Source of the DNA: Thalassospira alkalitolerans | GTDB lineage: Bacteria; Pseudomonadota; Alphaproteobacteria; Rhodospirillales; Thalassospiraceae | DNA length: 64,000 nt | Reading direction: 5' to 3' | NCBI RefSeq assembly: GCF_002115745.1 | Contig: NZ_JFKB01000007.1 | Span: 124,001-188,000, forward strand | In this document: one piece after another, positions 44,837 through 53,911 of the stretch | Position numbering within the stretch: the first letter of the stretch is position 1 | Layout: the number at the start of each line of letters is the position of its first letter | Notes under the pieces: model-generated | Seen by the model: only the letters and a program-made list of their open reading frames with translations | The model's database searches: none | Told to the model about the DNA's origin: nothing | Made by a program: the position numbers and the translations under genes

Positions 44837-45568
44837 TTATCTTTGTCGAAGCAGGCTTTGATAGCGGGCCTGACTTTGGCTTAGATGGTCGCGCATTGCC
44901 TGACGGGCAGTTTCGGCATCGCGGGCGGCAATGGCATCAAAGATGCGATGGTGTTCGGCCAGAATTTTTTGCATATAGTTTTTCTGGTCTTCGACCTCGG
45001 GCGGGCGACGGCGCAATTGCGCGCGCGGGATCGTTTTATCGCCCAGATGTTCCAGAAATTCGGCATAGCGGCGGTTATTTGTCGCGTCTGCAATGGCGCG
45101 GTGAAATTCGAAATCGGCCTTTTCGGTCGGATTGCCTTTTTCAAACTGATCGGTCATTTCCTGCAGGGCTTCGTAAATCTTGGCCTGTTGTGCGGCGGAA
45201 CTGCGCGCACAGGCAAGGCCGGCGGCCTCGATCTCGACCGCCATGCGCAGTTCAAGAATTTCCAGCACATCTGAAATTTGCGCCGAATCGACGGCAAAAA
45301 TTGTGTCGCCCAATTTGCGCGGGCTGGGCGCCAGCACAAACACACCGGCCCCTTGACGCGGTTCAAGCAGCCCGTCGGCCTTAAGGGCAGCGATGGCTTC
45401 GCGGACCACGGTGCGGCTGACACCGAATTGTTCGGTCAGAACCGGTTCGGTCGGCAATTTGCTGCCTGGCGTGCGCATGCCGCTTTCAATTTCGTGGCGC
45501 AGACTTGCAATGACCTTCTCGGTCAGCGTAACTTTCCGTGGCGCTTTCCGCGCAGGGGTGATGCTCAT
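44837..45568 (-). CDS. FCD-domain GntR-family regulator (FadR subfamily) no. 1
   Basis: 243 residues from the ATG at 45568 (AGGA just upstream; a TTG five codons earlier is weaker). The N-terminal winged helix contains SKLPTEPVLTEQFGVSRTVVREAIAALKADGLLEPRQGAGVFV. The all-helical FCD domain has the metal ligands of the family in FEFHRAIADATNN and in EHHRIFDAI and MRDHL. Such proteins repress carboxylate and uronate genes until an organic acid binds. It is divergent from the aldose epimerase gene; the shared AAGTCATCATA motif in that gap and before kdgD are candidate operators. Confidence 0.87.
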   Translation of the reverse strand: MSITPARKAPRKVTLTEKVIASLRHEIESGMRTPGSKLPTEPVLTEQFGVSRTVVREAIAALKADGLLEPRQGAGVFVLAPSPRKLGDTIFAVDSAQISDVLEILELRMAVEIEAAGLACARSSAAQQAKIYEALQEMTDQFEKGNPTEKADFEFHRAIADATNNRRYAEFLEHLGDKTIPRAQLRRRPPEVEDQKNYMQKILAEHHRIFDAIAARDAETARQAMRDHLSQSQARYQSLLRQR

Positions 45569-45676
45569 TTTCCTGCTCTGCAAATCCGGTATGATCTGAA
45601 CCAGATGTTAAGAGTGGCAATTGTTAATAGTGACATACCTAACATCTTGAAATAGTCCTATTATGTTGGTGGCGCA

Positions 45677-45694
45677 AAGTCATCATATGATTTC
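45677..45694. promoter_or_regulatory. AAGTCATCATA-type operator upstream of the aldose epimerase gene
   Basis: AAGTCATCATATGATTTC contains the perfect palindrome ATCATATGAT and lies 23 bp before the epimerase ATG. The same AAGTCATCATA word recurs twice in the 49.53-49.82 kb divergent region, with a related site in the kdgD promoter, suggesting a shared regulator, probably FCD regulator no. 1. Confidence 0.5.
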
Positions 45695-45716
45695 TTAAGA
45701 CATTAAACGAGGCGGC

Positions 45717-46703
45717 ATGATGGGCAAACAGTCCGAAGCGGAATATCTATGGAATAGCGGCCCGTTTCGGGTTGGAATTGTCCCCCGTGGCGGGGCGATT
45801 TCGCGGATTGACTGGGTGCGTCCCGATGGCGATGGGGTGATCAACCTTTTGCGTCCGGTTGACGAATTTTCACTGACATCGGGTAACCCATCGCATTTGG
45901 GGTGCTTCCCGATGGTGCCGTTTGCCAATCGGCTTGGATATGCGCAGTTTGACTTTGATGGCAAAACCATCAATGTGCCGGCCAATCGTGCGCCGGACCC
46001 GCATGCCATCCATGGTTTTGGCATTTCAGCGGTTTGGGAAATTGAACGCCCGACAATCGATACCATCCGGTTCAGTCACAAACATGATGATCCGCAAACC
46101 GGTTTTTCCTATACCGCCTGGCAGGAAATCACAGTTGCGAACGGATCAATTTCAATTGAAATCGGCGTGCGCCATCTTGGCCGTGAACCGATGCCCTATG
46201 GGATTGGGTTGCATCCGTGGTTCCCGGCGGGCGAAGATGCATCGGTCAGTTTTATTGCCGCCGATTGCTTTGGCACCGACGACGGTAAATTGCCGACCAC
46301 CCGCACGGTGATTGACCTTGGGCGGGACTTTTCCGATGGCAAAATGATCCGCCATAACAAGGGGTTGGATGTGCATTATAGCGGCTGGCACGGGGCCGTG
46401 GAAATGACATGGAAGGATCGCCAGCTTAGTCTGTTGCTGGAAGCCAGTGATACGCTTTCGAACCTGCAATTTTATATTCCGGAAAACGGCGAAACATTCT
46501 GTGTTGAACCGGTATCGCATGTGCCCAATGTTCATAATCGGCCGGAACTTAAGAAATTCGGGGATGTCAGGGTGCTGGGGTATAACGATACGATTTCTGG
46601 TACCATGACATTGACGCCCGGTCTTTTGGCGCGGTCTGATGACAGCCTTGTCGATGACGCTGAAGAACCCGTTGGGCGGCGCGATTATTCATTGGTTGAT
46701 TGA
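45717..46703 (+). CDS. aldose 1-epimerase (galactose mutarotase-like)
   Basis: 328 residues, a beta-sandwich mutarotase. The conserved substrate contacts are visible: FPMVPFANRLGYAQF (Asn-Arg), PHAIHGFG (His) and GIGLHPWFP (catalytic His), with the general-base Glu likely in ETFCVEPVSHVPN. It interconverts alpha and beta anomers, here probably of the sugar or uronate oxidised by the dehydrogenases nearby, supplying the correct anomer. Preceded by the AAGTCATCATA site and followed by FCD regulator no. 2. Confidence 0.85.
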   Translation: MMGKQSEAEYLWNSGPFRVGIVPRGGAISRIDWVRPDGDGVINLLRPVDEFSLTSGNPSHLGCFPMVPFANRLGYAQFDFDGKTINVPANRAPDPHAIHGFGISAVWEIERPTIDTIRFSHKHDDPQTGFSYTAWQEITVANGSISIEIGVRHLGREPMPYGIGLHPWFPAGEDASVSFIAADCFGTDDGKLPTTRTVIDLGRDFSDGKMIRHNKGLDVHYSGWHGAVEMTWKDRQLSLLLEASDTLSNLQFYIPENGETFCVEPVSHVPNVHNRPELKKFGDVRVLGYNDTISGTMTLTPGLLARSDDSLVDDAEEPVGRRDYSLVD

Positions 46704-46742
46704 TTGCCGCCCCTTTACCCAGTCAGAGTTTGCCGATAAAAC

Positions 46743-46771
46743 TTACAAGTTAGATTGACAAGATTACAAGT
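46743..46771. promoter_or_regulatory. TTACAAGT direct repeats before FCD regulator no. 2 (autoregulatory operator)
   Basis: TTACAAGT at 46743-46750 and 46764-46771, 21 bp apart (two helical turns), ending nine bases before the regulator ATG; the first is within the palindrome ACTTACAAGT. Related sites precede the lactonase gene (47700-47713) and dctP (50842-50860), marking a likely regulon of regulator no. 2. Confidence 0.55.
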
Positions 46772-46779
46772 CGGCGGGG

Positions 46780-47505
46780 ATGAGGCGAATGACCGGGTTG
46801 CAGCTTAAAATTCAGAAGCGCGAAAAGCTTGCAGATCAGCTTTATGGGCAGATTTTGGAGCAGATTGTATCGGGCAATCTTTCGGAAGGGGCGAAGCTGC
46901 CCTCGGAAAACGAGATTTGTGCATCTTTTGGCGTGTCGCGACCGGTTGTGCGCGAAGCGCTTCGGAAATTGCAAACCGATGGTTTGGTCTATGCCCGTCA
47001 GGGCGTTGGGTCCTTTGTTAAAAAACGCCCGCCACAGGGCTTGATCGAATTTGGCGGCATCAATGACGTTGCCGGTTTGCTGCGGTGTTTTGAAGCCCGT
47101 ATTGCAATTGAGGGCGCAACAGCGCGGCTTGCCGCCGAACGGGCCAGTTTGCGCCATCACCGCGATATTGAACACGCGCTGAAGATGCTTGAAGACAGTA
47201 TTGCCGCGGGTGATATCGCCGATCAGGCCGATTTCGATTTTCACATGGCGATTGCGCGTGCCAGCGGCAACGAAATCTTTGTGACCATATTGACATCCCT
47301 GCATGGGGTGATCGCCAAAAGCATGAATGTCGCGCTGAATATCACGCGCGGCGGCACGGCCGAACGGGTCAAAAAGGTTCTGTCGGAACATCGCCAGATT
47401 TTTGATGCCATTCGTGGCCAAGATGGCGACAGCGCCGAACTTTTGATGCGTTATCACCTGCATCAGGCGCGCCAGCGCGTGACGGATCATGCGCGTGAAA
47501 TGTGA
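46780..47505 (+). CDS. FCD-domain GntR-family regulator (FadR subfamily) no. 2
   Basis: 241 residues; ATG 46789 is a close alternative start. Winged helix with AKLPSENEICASFGVSRPVVREALRKLQTDGLVYARQGVGSFV, followed by the helical FCD domain with metal ligands in FDFHMAIARASGN, SEHRQIFDAI and LMRYHLHQA. Sequence differs clearly from regulator no. 1, so the two are distant paralogues with separate DNA sites. Its own promoter carries TTACAAGT repeats, and similar words precede the SMP-30 lactonase and TRAP genes, which makes it the likely uronate/aldarate regulator. Confidence 0.87.
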   Translation: MRRMTGLQLKIQKREKLADQLYGQILEQIVSGNLSEGAKLPSENEICASFGVSRPVVREALRKLQTDGLVYARQGVGSFVKKRPPQGLIEFGGINDVAGLLRCFEARIAIEGATARLAAERASLRHHRDIEHALKMLEDSIAAGDIADQADFDFHMAIARASGNEIFVTILTSLHGVIAKSMNVALNITRGGTAERVKKVLSEHRQIFDAIRGQDGDSAELLMRYHLHQARQRVTDHAREM

Positions 47506-47699
47506 CAGGGCATCTTGTCTGGTGGCGTAACAGGCAAAATGCATGGCGCGCGCGAGGGTGATTTCCTCCGGTATTTATTTTTGCTAAGATTTTGAATTCA
47601 GACCGTTTTTCGCTATATGATCCGGTGAGGATGTCAAGCCTTGGTATGGAGCATCACTGGGGTGTTGATCCGTTGTGCTTGTAAAATTATTTTGTAAAT

Positions 47700-47713
47700 T
47701 TGTTGACAAGTGA
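47700..47713. promoter_or_regulatory. TTGTTGACAAGTGA operator-like site before the lactonase gene
   Basis: TTGTTGACAAGTGA resembles TTGTTACAAGTGA before dctP; two TTGTAAA words lie just upstream (47680-47696). The site is 61 bp before the lactonase ATG. The rest of 47506-47774 shows no gene. Confidence 0.45.
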
Positions 47714-47774
47714 TCGTTGCGACCGGCACACCGTGAAGTTGTTGCGCAACACGAAAACGGATCAGGGACGGATC

Positions 47775-48677
47775 ATGTCGGGTGAAAATTCAGCGGCGGC
47801 ACAGCCCCGCCTTCTGCTTGAAGAACGCTTTGAACTGGGTGAATGCCCGAACTGGGACGGTGATAACAATCGTCTGTATTGGGGCGATATCGTTGGCAAG
47901 AAAATCCATGCGCTTGATATCGCCACCGGCCAGCGCCACAGCTGGTCATTCGAAAGCGAAGTCGGCTGTTTTGGCCTGACCGATCAGGGGCGTCTGGTCG
48001 TGGCGCTTAAAAGCGACGTTATCCTGTTTGATCCGAAAACCGGTGCCCGTGAAAAACTGGCCGAGGTTGACGGCGACAACGCCATGAGCCGGACAAATGA
48101 CGGCAAAATTGGCCCGGATGGGGCGTTTTGGATCGGCACCATGGATCAGAATGCCGACAAGCAGCCGGTGGCATCACTGTATCGTGTGACCGGTGAAGGC
48201 ACGGTCGAGCACAAGGTTGGCGGGATCAAGATTTCCAACGGGCTGGCATGGTCGCCCGATGGAACGAAAATGTATCATTCGGATTCACGCGGGCCCTGGG
48301 TCAATCGCTGGGATTTTGATGCGGCGACCGGCGCGATTGCCAATTGCCAGCGCTATCTGGATCTTGATGATACGCTTGGCCGCCCGGATGGCGGCGCGGT
48401 TGATGTTGAAGGCTGTTATTGGAGTGCCGGGGTATCGGCCGGGAACCTGAACCGCTTTGCGCCTGATGGCACGTTGTTGTTGTCGATCCCGATGCCCATG
48501 CCCAATCCGACCATGCCGTGCTTTGGCGGGGCGGATATGAAGACGCTTTATGTCACAAGCCACATGGAAAATTACAGTGCTGAAAAACGTGCTGAGTTCC
48601 CCGATGCGGGCAAGCTTGTGACGTTGCATGTCGATGTGCCGGGCGTTGCGGTTCATCGGTTCCGTGAAGCCGGATAG
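47775..48677 (+). CDS. SMP-30/gluconolactonase family sugar lactonase
   Basis: 300 residues from ATG 47775; the frame is open to 47700 but the extension overlaps the operator-like site. Six-bladed propeller with metal ligands Glu in LGECPNWD, Asn in ISNGLAWSPDG and Asp in GRPDGGAVD. SRTNDGKIGPDGAFWIGTMD is the family core. It hydrolyses aldono- or aldarolactones; candidate substrates are the glucaro/galactarolactone made by the uronate dehydrogenase at 53.9 kb and the xylonolactone from the XylB-like enzyme. Terminated by a strong hairpin. Confidence 0.85.
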   Translation: MSGENSAAAQPRLLLEERFELGECPNWDGDNNRLYWGDIVGKKIHALDIATGQRHSWSFESEVGCFGLTDQGRLVVALKSDVILFDPKTGAREKLAEVDGDNAMSRTNDGKIGPDGAFWIGTMDQNADKQPVASLYRVTGEGTVEHKVGGIKISNGLAWSPDGTKMYHSDSRGPWVNRWDFDAATGAIANCQRYLDLDDTLGRPDGGAVDVEGCYWSAGVSAGNLNRFAPDGTLLLSIPMPMPNPTMPCFGGADMKTLYVTSHMENYSAEKRAEFPDAGKLVTLHVDVPGVAVHRFREAG

Positions 48678-48697
48678 CATTGTAAAAAGTTCCAAAC

Positions 48698-48735
48698 ACA
48701 AAGGGCCATGCAGCATAAACTGCATGGCCCTTTGT
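48698..48735. terminator. bidirectional terminator
   Basis: ACAAAGGGCCATGCAG (48698-48713) and CTGCATGGCCCTTTGT (48720-48735) form a perfect 16-bp stem with a 6-base loop, between the convergent lactonase and hydratase genes. Confidence 0.88.
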
Positions 48736-48764
48736 CTGTTTTGGCCGGATTAACTGGTTGGTTT

Positions 48765-49529
48765 TCAGGCCAGTTTGATTTCGGCGCGAACCACGCCGAC
48801 ACCGGCAAAGATGGCTTCGATCTTGCCGTGGTCGGTTAGCGTCGGTGTTGCACAGGCACCGGTGGTGATGACATCCCCCGGTTTCAGGCTTTGGCCGCGT
48901 TTGGCAAGGAATTTGACCAGATAAACCAGCCCGCCAAACGGATCGGGCCATGCGGCCGGATCGTCGTTCTGGGCCAGAACAATATCGTTTGATCGGGTTT
49001 CAACCGCGCCATTTAAAAACGCCATATCCCGCCAACTGGCAATTTCACGCCCCAGAACCAGATAGCCGGTTGAATTCAAATCGGCCAGTGTCGCGACGGG
49101 CCCTTGTTTGATCGTAAAGCGACGGTCGGCGATTTCAATGGCCAGATGCACGCTTTGGATATGGTCCAATATCGTATCGGCGTTGGTATCGGCGTCGGGC
49201 GTGCTGGCCATGACGACGGCAATTTCGGCTTCGATATTGGGGAAATGCACGTCATTTGTGGTGATCGTGCTGTCATCGCCGATGATCCGGCCTTCCAGTA
49301 ACGGGCCAACCAGCGGGCCATCAAGGCCCAGTTTTTCCTGTGCGGACCGCGTGGCAACCGAAAGTTTCCACCCGGTCTGTTTGGCGCCGGTCAGGGCAAG
49401 GGTTGCCTGCTGGACGTCATAGGCGGTGTCGAAATCGGCGGGGGTGGCATCGCCGGGCAGCGGATCAATCAATGTGTTTTGCGTGAATGCATCCGCCAAA
49501 ATCCGGCTTGCCTTGGTGATATCAGTCAT
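48765..49529 (-). CDS. 2-keto-4-pentenoate hydratase/MhpD-like FAH-superfamily protein
   Basis: 254 residues. The segment GWKLSVATRSAQEKLGLDGPLVGPLLEGRII and IEAEIAVVMAS (metal Glu-x-Glu) followed by HLAIEIADRRF and LKPGDVITTGACATP is the MhpD/HpcG hydratase and oxalocrotonate decarboxylase pattern. The family adds water to or decarboxylates 2-keto-enoic acids. It is not near aromatic genes; sharing the control region with kdgD suggests a keto-deoxy sugar acid substrate. Divergent from kdgD with AAGTCATCATA sites between. Confidence 0.75.
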   Translation of the reverse strand: MTDITKASRILADAFTQNTLIDPLPGDATPADFDTAYDVQQATLALTGAKQTGWKLSVATRSAQEKLGLDGPLVGPLLEGRIIGDDSTITTNDVHFPNIEAEIAVVMASTPDADTNADTILDHIQSVHLAIEIADRRFTIKQGPVATLADLNSTGYLVLGREIASWRDMAFLNGAVETRSNDIVLAQNDDPAAWPDPFGGLVYLVKFLAKRGQSLKPGDVITTGACATPTLTDHGKIEAIFAGVGVVRAEIKLA

Positions 49530-49601
49530 TCCGTGTGGTTATCCTTGTGCTTATTCGTTTGGTTTAGGGGCTTTTTCCCAGATTAACGGCGCAAATCGGC
49601 A

Positions 49602-49666
49602 AAGTCATCATATCAATTTCAGGGAGTCGCGACTGTTTGACGGAATTTTCAGTCGTATGATGACTT
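49602..49666. promoter_or_regulatory. two AAGTCATCATA sites in inverted orientation
   Basis: AAGTCATCATATCAATTTC at 49602-49620 and, on the opposite strand, AAGTCATCATAC (49655-49666). Identical words to the site before the aldose epimerase gene, in the control region shared by the hydratase and kdgD genes. Confidence 0.5.
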
Positions 49667-49743
49667 CAACCTTGTCTGGCTTCCCCTTGGAAGGGCCGGT
49701 GTTTACTGTTTTGATGCCAAACTAAAGTCGATAAGTAATATGA

Positions 49744-49772
49744 TTGACACAATGATATGATGAATTTATAGA
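49744..49772 (+). promoter_or_regulatory. sigma-70 promoter of kdgD with operator in the spacer
   Basis: TTGACA (49744-49749), 17-bp spacer, TATAGA (49767-49772), 44 bp before the kdgD ATG. The spacer contains TGATATGATGAAT, the reverse complement of ATTCATCATATCA, a variant of the AAGTCATCATA motif, so a bound repressor would exclude polymerase. Confidence 0.6.
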
Positions 49773-49801
49773 ATCGTCATAGGTTATGTCGCAGATTATG
49801 A

Positions 49802-50743
<942 letters not shown>

Positions 50744-50841
50744 GCTGGAAATTCTGACAGGTGGTTCTGTCGGGGTGCAAACTTGTGACGCTGAAACAAT
50801 AAGTGGCGCGCAATATTCGGTTGTCAGGAAAGCTTGGCTTG

Positions 50842-50860
50842 TTGTTACAAGTGACAAGAT
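50842..50860. promoter_or_regulatory. TTGTTACAAGT operator-like site before dctP
   Basis: TTGTTACAAGTGACAAGAT, 85 bp before the dctP ATG, shares TTACAAGT and TGACAAGAT with the region before FCD regulator no. 2. Confidence 0.5.
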
Positions 50861-50944
50861 ATAAGGTTTTCTGACAACAATTATTCCCACAAGGGAAAAC
50901 ACGGCTTTACCGTTAAATGACATAAAGTCACGGGAGGAATACCA

Positions 50945-51937
50945 ATGAACACATTTCTGAAAAACACGACGCTGACAATTGCCGCAGCGGCGATGACAGT
51001 TGCCTTTGCCACCGGTGCCGAGGCCCGCGAATGGCGCGGTTGGAACATCCATCCGCCGGAATATCCGGTTTCGGAAGGCATGGAAGAATTTGCCCGCATC
51101 ATCAATGAAAAATCCGGTGGCGAACTTGAAGCCAAGGTCTATCACGGTGGTGTTCTGGGCGATCAGCCTGATGCGATCCAGCAGGTTCGTCTTGGCGGTC
51201 TTGATTGGGCGGTTTTCAATCTTGGCCCGTTGGGTGAAGTTGCGCCCGAAGCCAACGTTGTTTCGCTGCCTTTCATCTTTAAAAGCGTCGATGCCATGCA
51301 TGTCGTCATGGATGGCCCGGCCGGTCAGCAGATTGCCGATGGCTTGATCAAAGCCGGTTTGCAACCGCTGGGCTGGTATGATTCCGGTGCGCGTTCTTTC
51401 TATAACACCAAGCACCCGATCAACACGCCAGACGACCTTAAAGGGTTGAAATTCCGCGTGATGAGCAACGATCTGTATGTTCAGATGGTTGCTGCCCTTG
51501 GTGGTAACGCCACCCCGATGCCCTATGGTGAAGTTTACCAGTCTTTGAAAACCGGTGTGATTGACGGTGCGGAAAACAACTATCCGTCCTATGACAGTTC
51601 GGGCCATTTCGAAGCTGCGAAATTTTATTCGGTCACCCAGCATCTGATCCTGCCGGAATGCCTGTGCATGAACAAAGCGGTTTATGACGGGCTGAGCGAC
51701 GATGAAAAGAAAATCGTCCATGATGCCGCGGATGCATCGGTCACCCTGCAGCGCGCTTCCTGGGCTGCACGTGCCGAAAAATCCAAAGAAAAGGTTGTCG
51801 CGGCTGGTATCGAAGTTAACGAAATTGCGAACAAGGATGCTTTCCAGTCCGCAATGCAGCCGGTCTATGACAACTTCATCAAAGCCAATCCGGATCTTGC
51901 CGGTCTGGTCAAGGCAATCCAGGACGCCCAAAAATAA
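50945..51937 (+). CDS. dctP: TRAP transporter substrate-binding protein DctP
   Basis: 330 residues with a Sec signal peptide (cleavage likely after ATGAEA, residue 28) and the DctP fold: GGELEAKVYHGGVLGDQPDAIQQVRLGGLDWAVFNLGPLGEV, FRVMSNDLYVQMVAALGGNATPMPYGEVYQSLKTGVIDGAENN, where the Arg and Asn-containing helix binds the carboxylate. CGGGAGG lies before the ATG. Context with uronate dehydrogenase and kdgD points to glucuronate or galacturonate rather than C4-dicarboxylates. An intercistronic hairpin follows. Confidence 0.9.
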   Translation: MNTFLKNTTLTIAAAAMTVAFATGAEAREWRGWNIHPPEYPVSEGMEEFARIINEKSGGELEAKVYHGGVLGDQPDAIQQVRLGGLDWAVFNLGPLGEVAPEANVVSLPFIFKSVDAMHVVMDGPAGQQIADGLIKAGLQPLGWYDSGARSFYNTKHPINTPDDLKGLKFRVMSNDLYVQMVAALGGNATPMPYGEVYQSLKTGVIDGAENNYPSYDSSGHFEAAKFYSVTQHLILPECLCMNKAVYDGLSDDEKKIVHDAADASVTLQRASWAARAEKSKEKVVAAGIEVNEIANKDAFQSAMQPVYDNFIKANPDLAGLVKAIQDAQK

Positions 51938-51953
51938 TCGATCAAGCCTTGTT

Positions 51954-51978
51954 AGGGCGGCGACATTTTCGCCGCCCT
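51954..51978 (+). terminator. attenuator hairpin between dctP and dctQ
   Basis: AGGGCGGCGA (51954-51963) and TCGCCGCCCT (51969-51978) form a 10-bp perfect stem with a 5-base loop followed by TCTTT, 16 bases after the dctP stop. Probably a partial terminator that keeps binding protein in excess of the membrane subunits. Confidence 0.75.
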
Positions 51979-52042
51979 TCTTTACGCTTTGGTCGGTTGC
52001 TTTGCGTTAATTCTTTCATCTATATCTTCTGGCGGCGTTTGC

Positions 52043-52588
52043 ATGCTTTTAAAAATTACCGAGATGCTCGACCGCTTGGGGGGCGGACTTGCCAAAATCC
52101 TCAACCTGATCGGCGGGGTTGCCCTTGTTGCTCTGATCCCTGCTTTTGCATGGCTTGTTTTCGGGCGTTATGTCCTGAATGAAACACCCACCTGGGTCGA
52201 ACAATTTTCCCTGATCCTGATCGTTCTGATTACGTTTCCGGTTGCCGCCGCAGGCATGCGCGATAACAGCCATTTGTCGGTGTCTTTTTTCCGGGATTCG
52301 CTCCCGCCCAAGGCCGCGGCCGTCATGGCCGCCATTGGCTATGCAGCGATGGTGGTGTTTGGTTTTTACATGCTGATGGGCGGGATTGATCTGGTGGCGT
52401 TTAACTGGTCCAAACAGATGCCGATCATTCATATTTCGGACGGTTGGCGATCGGTGCCGATGGCCGTTTGCGGGGCCGGCATCCTGTTTTACAGCGTGGT
52501 GCATATCCTGAAAATCATCACCGGCTGGCAAACCATTGCGCAAAGTCGATTTTATAGTGACGACCTGCTTGATAAGGACGCTGAATAA
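52043..52588 (+). CDS. dctQ: TRAP transporter small permease DctQ
   Basis: 181 residues from ATG 52043, preferred because the stretch between the frame's first start and this ATG overlaps the region right after the attenuator hairpin and has no similarity. Four membrane helices; the RYVLNETPTWVEQFSLILIVLITFPVAAAGMRDNSHLSV segment between helices 1 and 3 is the conserved DctQ signature. It associates with DctM to form the ion-driven permease. The stop abuts the dctM start. Confidence 0.87.
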   Translation: MLLKITEMLDRLGGGLAKILNLIGGVALVALIPAFAWLVFGRYVLNETPTWVEQFSLILIVLITFPVAAAGMRDNSHLSVSFFRDSLPPKAAAVMAAIGYAAMVVFGFYMLMGGIDLVAFNWSKQMPIIHISDGWRSVPMAVCGAGILFYSVVHILKIITGWQTIAQSRFYSDDLLDKDAE

Positions 52589-53878
52589 ATGGGCATGACC
52601 ATTCTTTTAGGCCTGTTTGCCATTGGCATTGTCATTGGTATGCCTGTTGCCATTGCCCTTGGTATTGCAGCCCTTGCGGCCTTTTTTGTTGAAGGTTTGC
52701 CGACCCTGATTGCGTTTCAGCGCATCGGTTCGGGGATCAGTACCTTTTCGTTGCTGGCCATTCCGTTCTTTATCTTTGCCGGTGAATTGATGCTTCATGG
52801 TGGCATTGCCAATCGTTTGGTGCAATTTGCAACCGCATTGGTCGGCAGTCGCCGGGGCGGATTGGGCATTGTTAACGTCTTTTCATCCATGCTGTTTGGC
52901 GGTATTTCCGGGTCGGCGGTTGCCGATACATCGGCCCTTGGGTCGATCCTGATCCCGGTGATGAAAAAGGAAGGCTATCGCGCGGATTACGCGGTGAACG
53001 TTACGGTGACATCATCGATTGCCGGGATCATGATCCCGCCAAGCCACAACATGATCCTGTATGCGGTTGCGGCCGGGGGCGGGATTTCGATATCCAAGCT
53101 GTTCATGGCGGGCGTCGTGCCCGGTGTGATCATGTGCCTGTTGCTTGGTCTTGCGACCTGGCTGGTGGCAATCAAACATGGGTATCCGGCGGAACCGTTT
53201 CCGGGCTGGCGGGTTGTTGGCAAGACGGCCATGCGGGCCATTCCGGGGTTCTTTACCGCCGTCATCATTGTTGGCGGAGTTTTAAGCGGTGTTTTCACCG
53301 TTACGGAATCCGGTGCCATCGGGGTGGCCTATGCGTTGATCATTACCGGTTTTGTCTATCGTGAACTGAATTGGGCCGGGTTTATTGCCGCAGTCAAACA
53401 ATCAGCCAAGACAACTGCCCTTGTGATGCTGCTGGTCGGTTGTGCGTCGGCCTATGGTTACATGCTGGCATTTTATCGGGTGCCCGATGCATTGGCCGGA
53501 ATGATCACATCGATTACTGATAATCCGATAATGGTTTTGCTGCTGATCAATGTCATGTTGCTGATTGCCGGGATGATCATGGATATGGCGGCATTGATCC
53601 TGATCTGTACGCCGATCTTCCTGCCGCTGGCAGTGCAGTTTGGCATGGACCCGATCCAGTTTGGCATGGTTTTGATGATGAACTTGGGCCTTGGCCTGTG
53701 TACGCCGCCGGTGGGATCGTGCCTGTTTGTTGGCTGTGCGATTGGCGGGGTAAAGATTGAAAAGGCCGTGATGACGATCTGGCCGTTCTATTTGGCGATC
53801 CTGACCGCCCTGTTATTGACGACCTATGTGCCTGCGGTTTCGCTGACGCTGCCAAATCTTGTATTTGGTGGCAGTTAA
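52589..53878 (+). CDS. dctM: TRAP transporter large permease DctM
   Basis: 429 residues, about 12 membrane segments, the usual DctM length. Conserved sequences: FFIFAGELMLHGGIANRLVQFATALVG, GGISGSAVADTSALGSILIPVMKKEGY, IAGIMIPPSHNMILYAVAAGGGISI near the N-terminal half and LGLCTPPVGSCLFVGCAIGGVKIEK near the C-terminus, the paired hairpins that carry Na+ and substrate. Begins immediately after the dctQ stop. Followed by uronate dehydrogenase in the same direction. Confidence 0.92.
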   Translation: MGMTILLGLFAIGIVIGMPVAIALGIAALAAFFVEGLPTLIAFQRIGSGISTFSLLAIPFFIFAGELMLHGGIANRLVQFATALVGSRRGGLGIVNVFSSMLFGGISGSAVADTSALGSILIPVMKKEGYRADYAVNVTVTSSIAGIMIPPSHNMILYAVAAGGGISISKLFMAGVVPGVIMCLLLGLATWLVAIKHGYPAEPFPGWRVVGKTAMRAIPGFFTAVIIVGGVLSGVFTVTESGAIGVAYALIITGFVYRELNWAGFIAAVKQSAKTTALVMLLVGCASAYGYMLAFYRVPDALAGMITSITDNPIMVLLLINVMLLIAGMIMDMAALILICTPIFLPLAVQFGMDPIQFGMVLMMNLGLGLCTPPVGSCLFVGCAIGGVKIEKAVMTIWPFYLAILTALLLTTYVPAVSLTLPNLVFGGS

Positions 53879-53911
53879 TCGCGGGCAATGATGCATTCAA
53901 AGAGGAAGACG

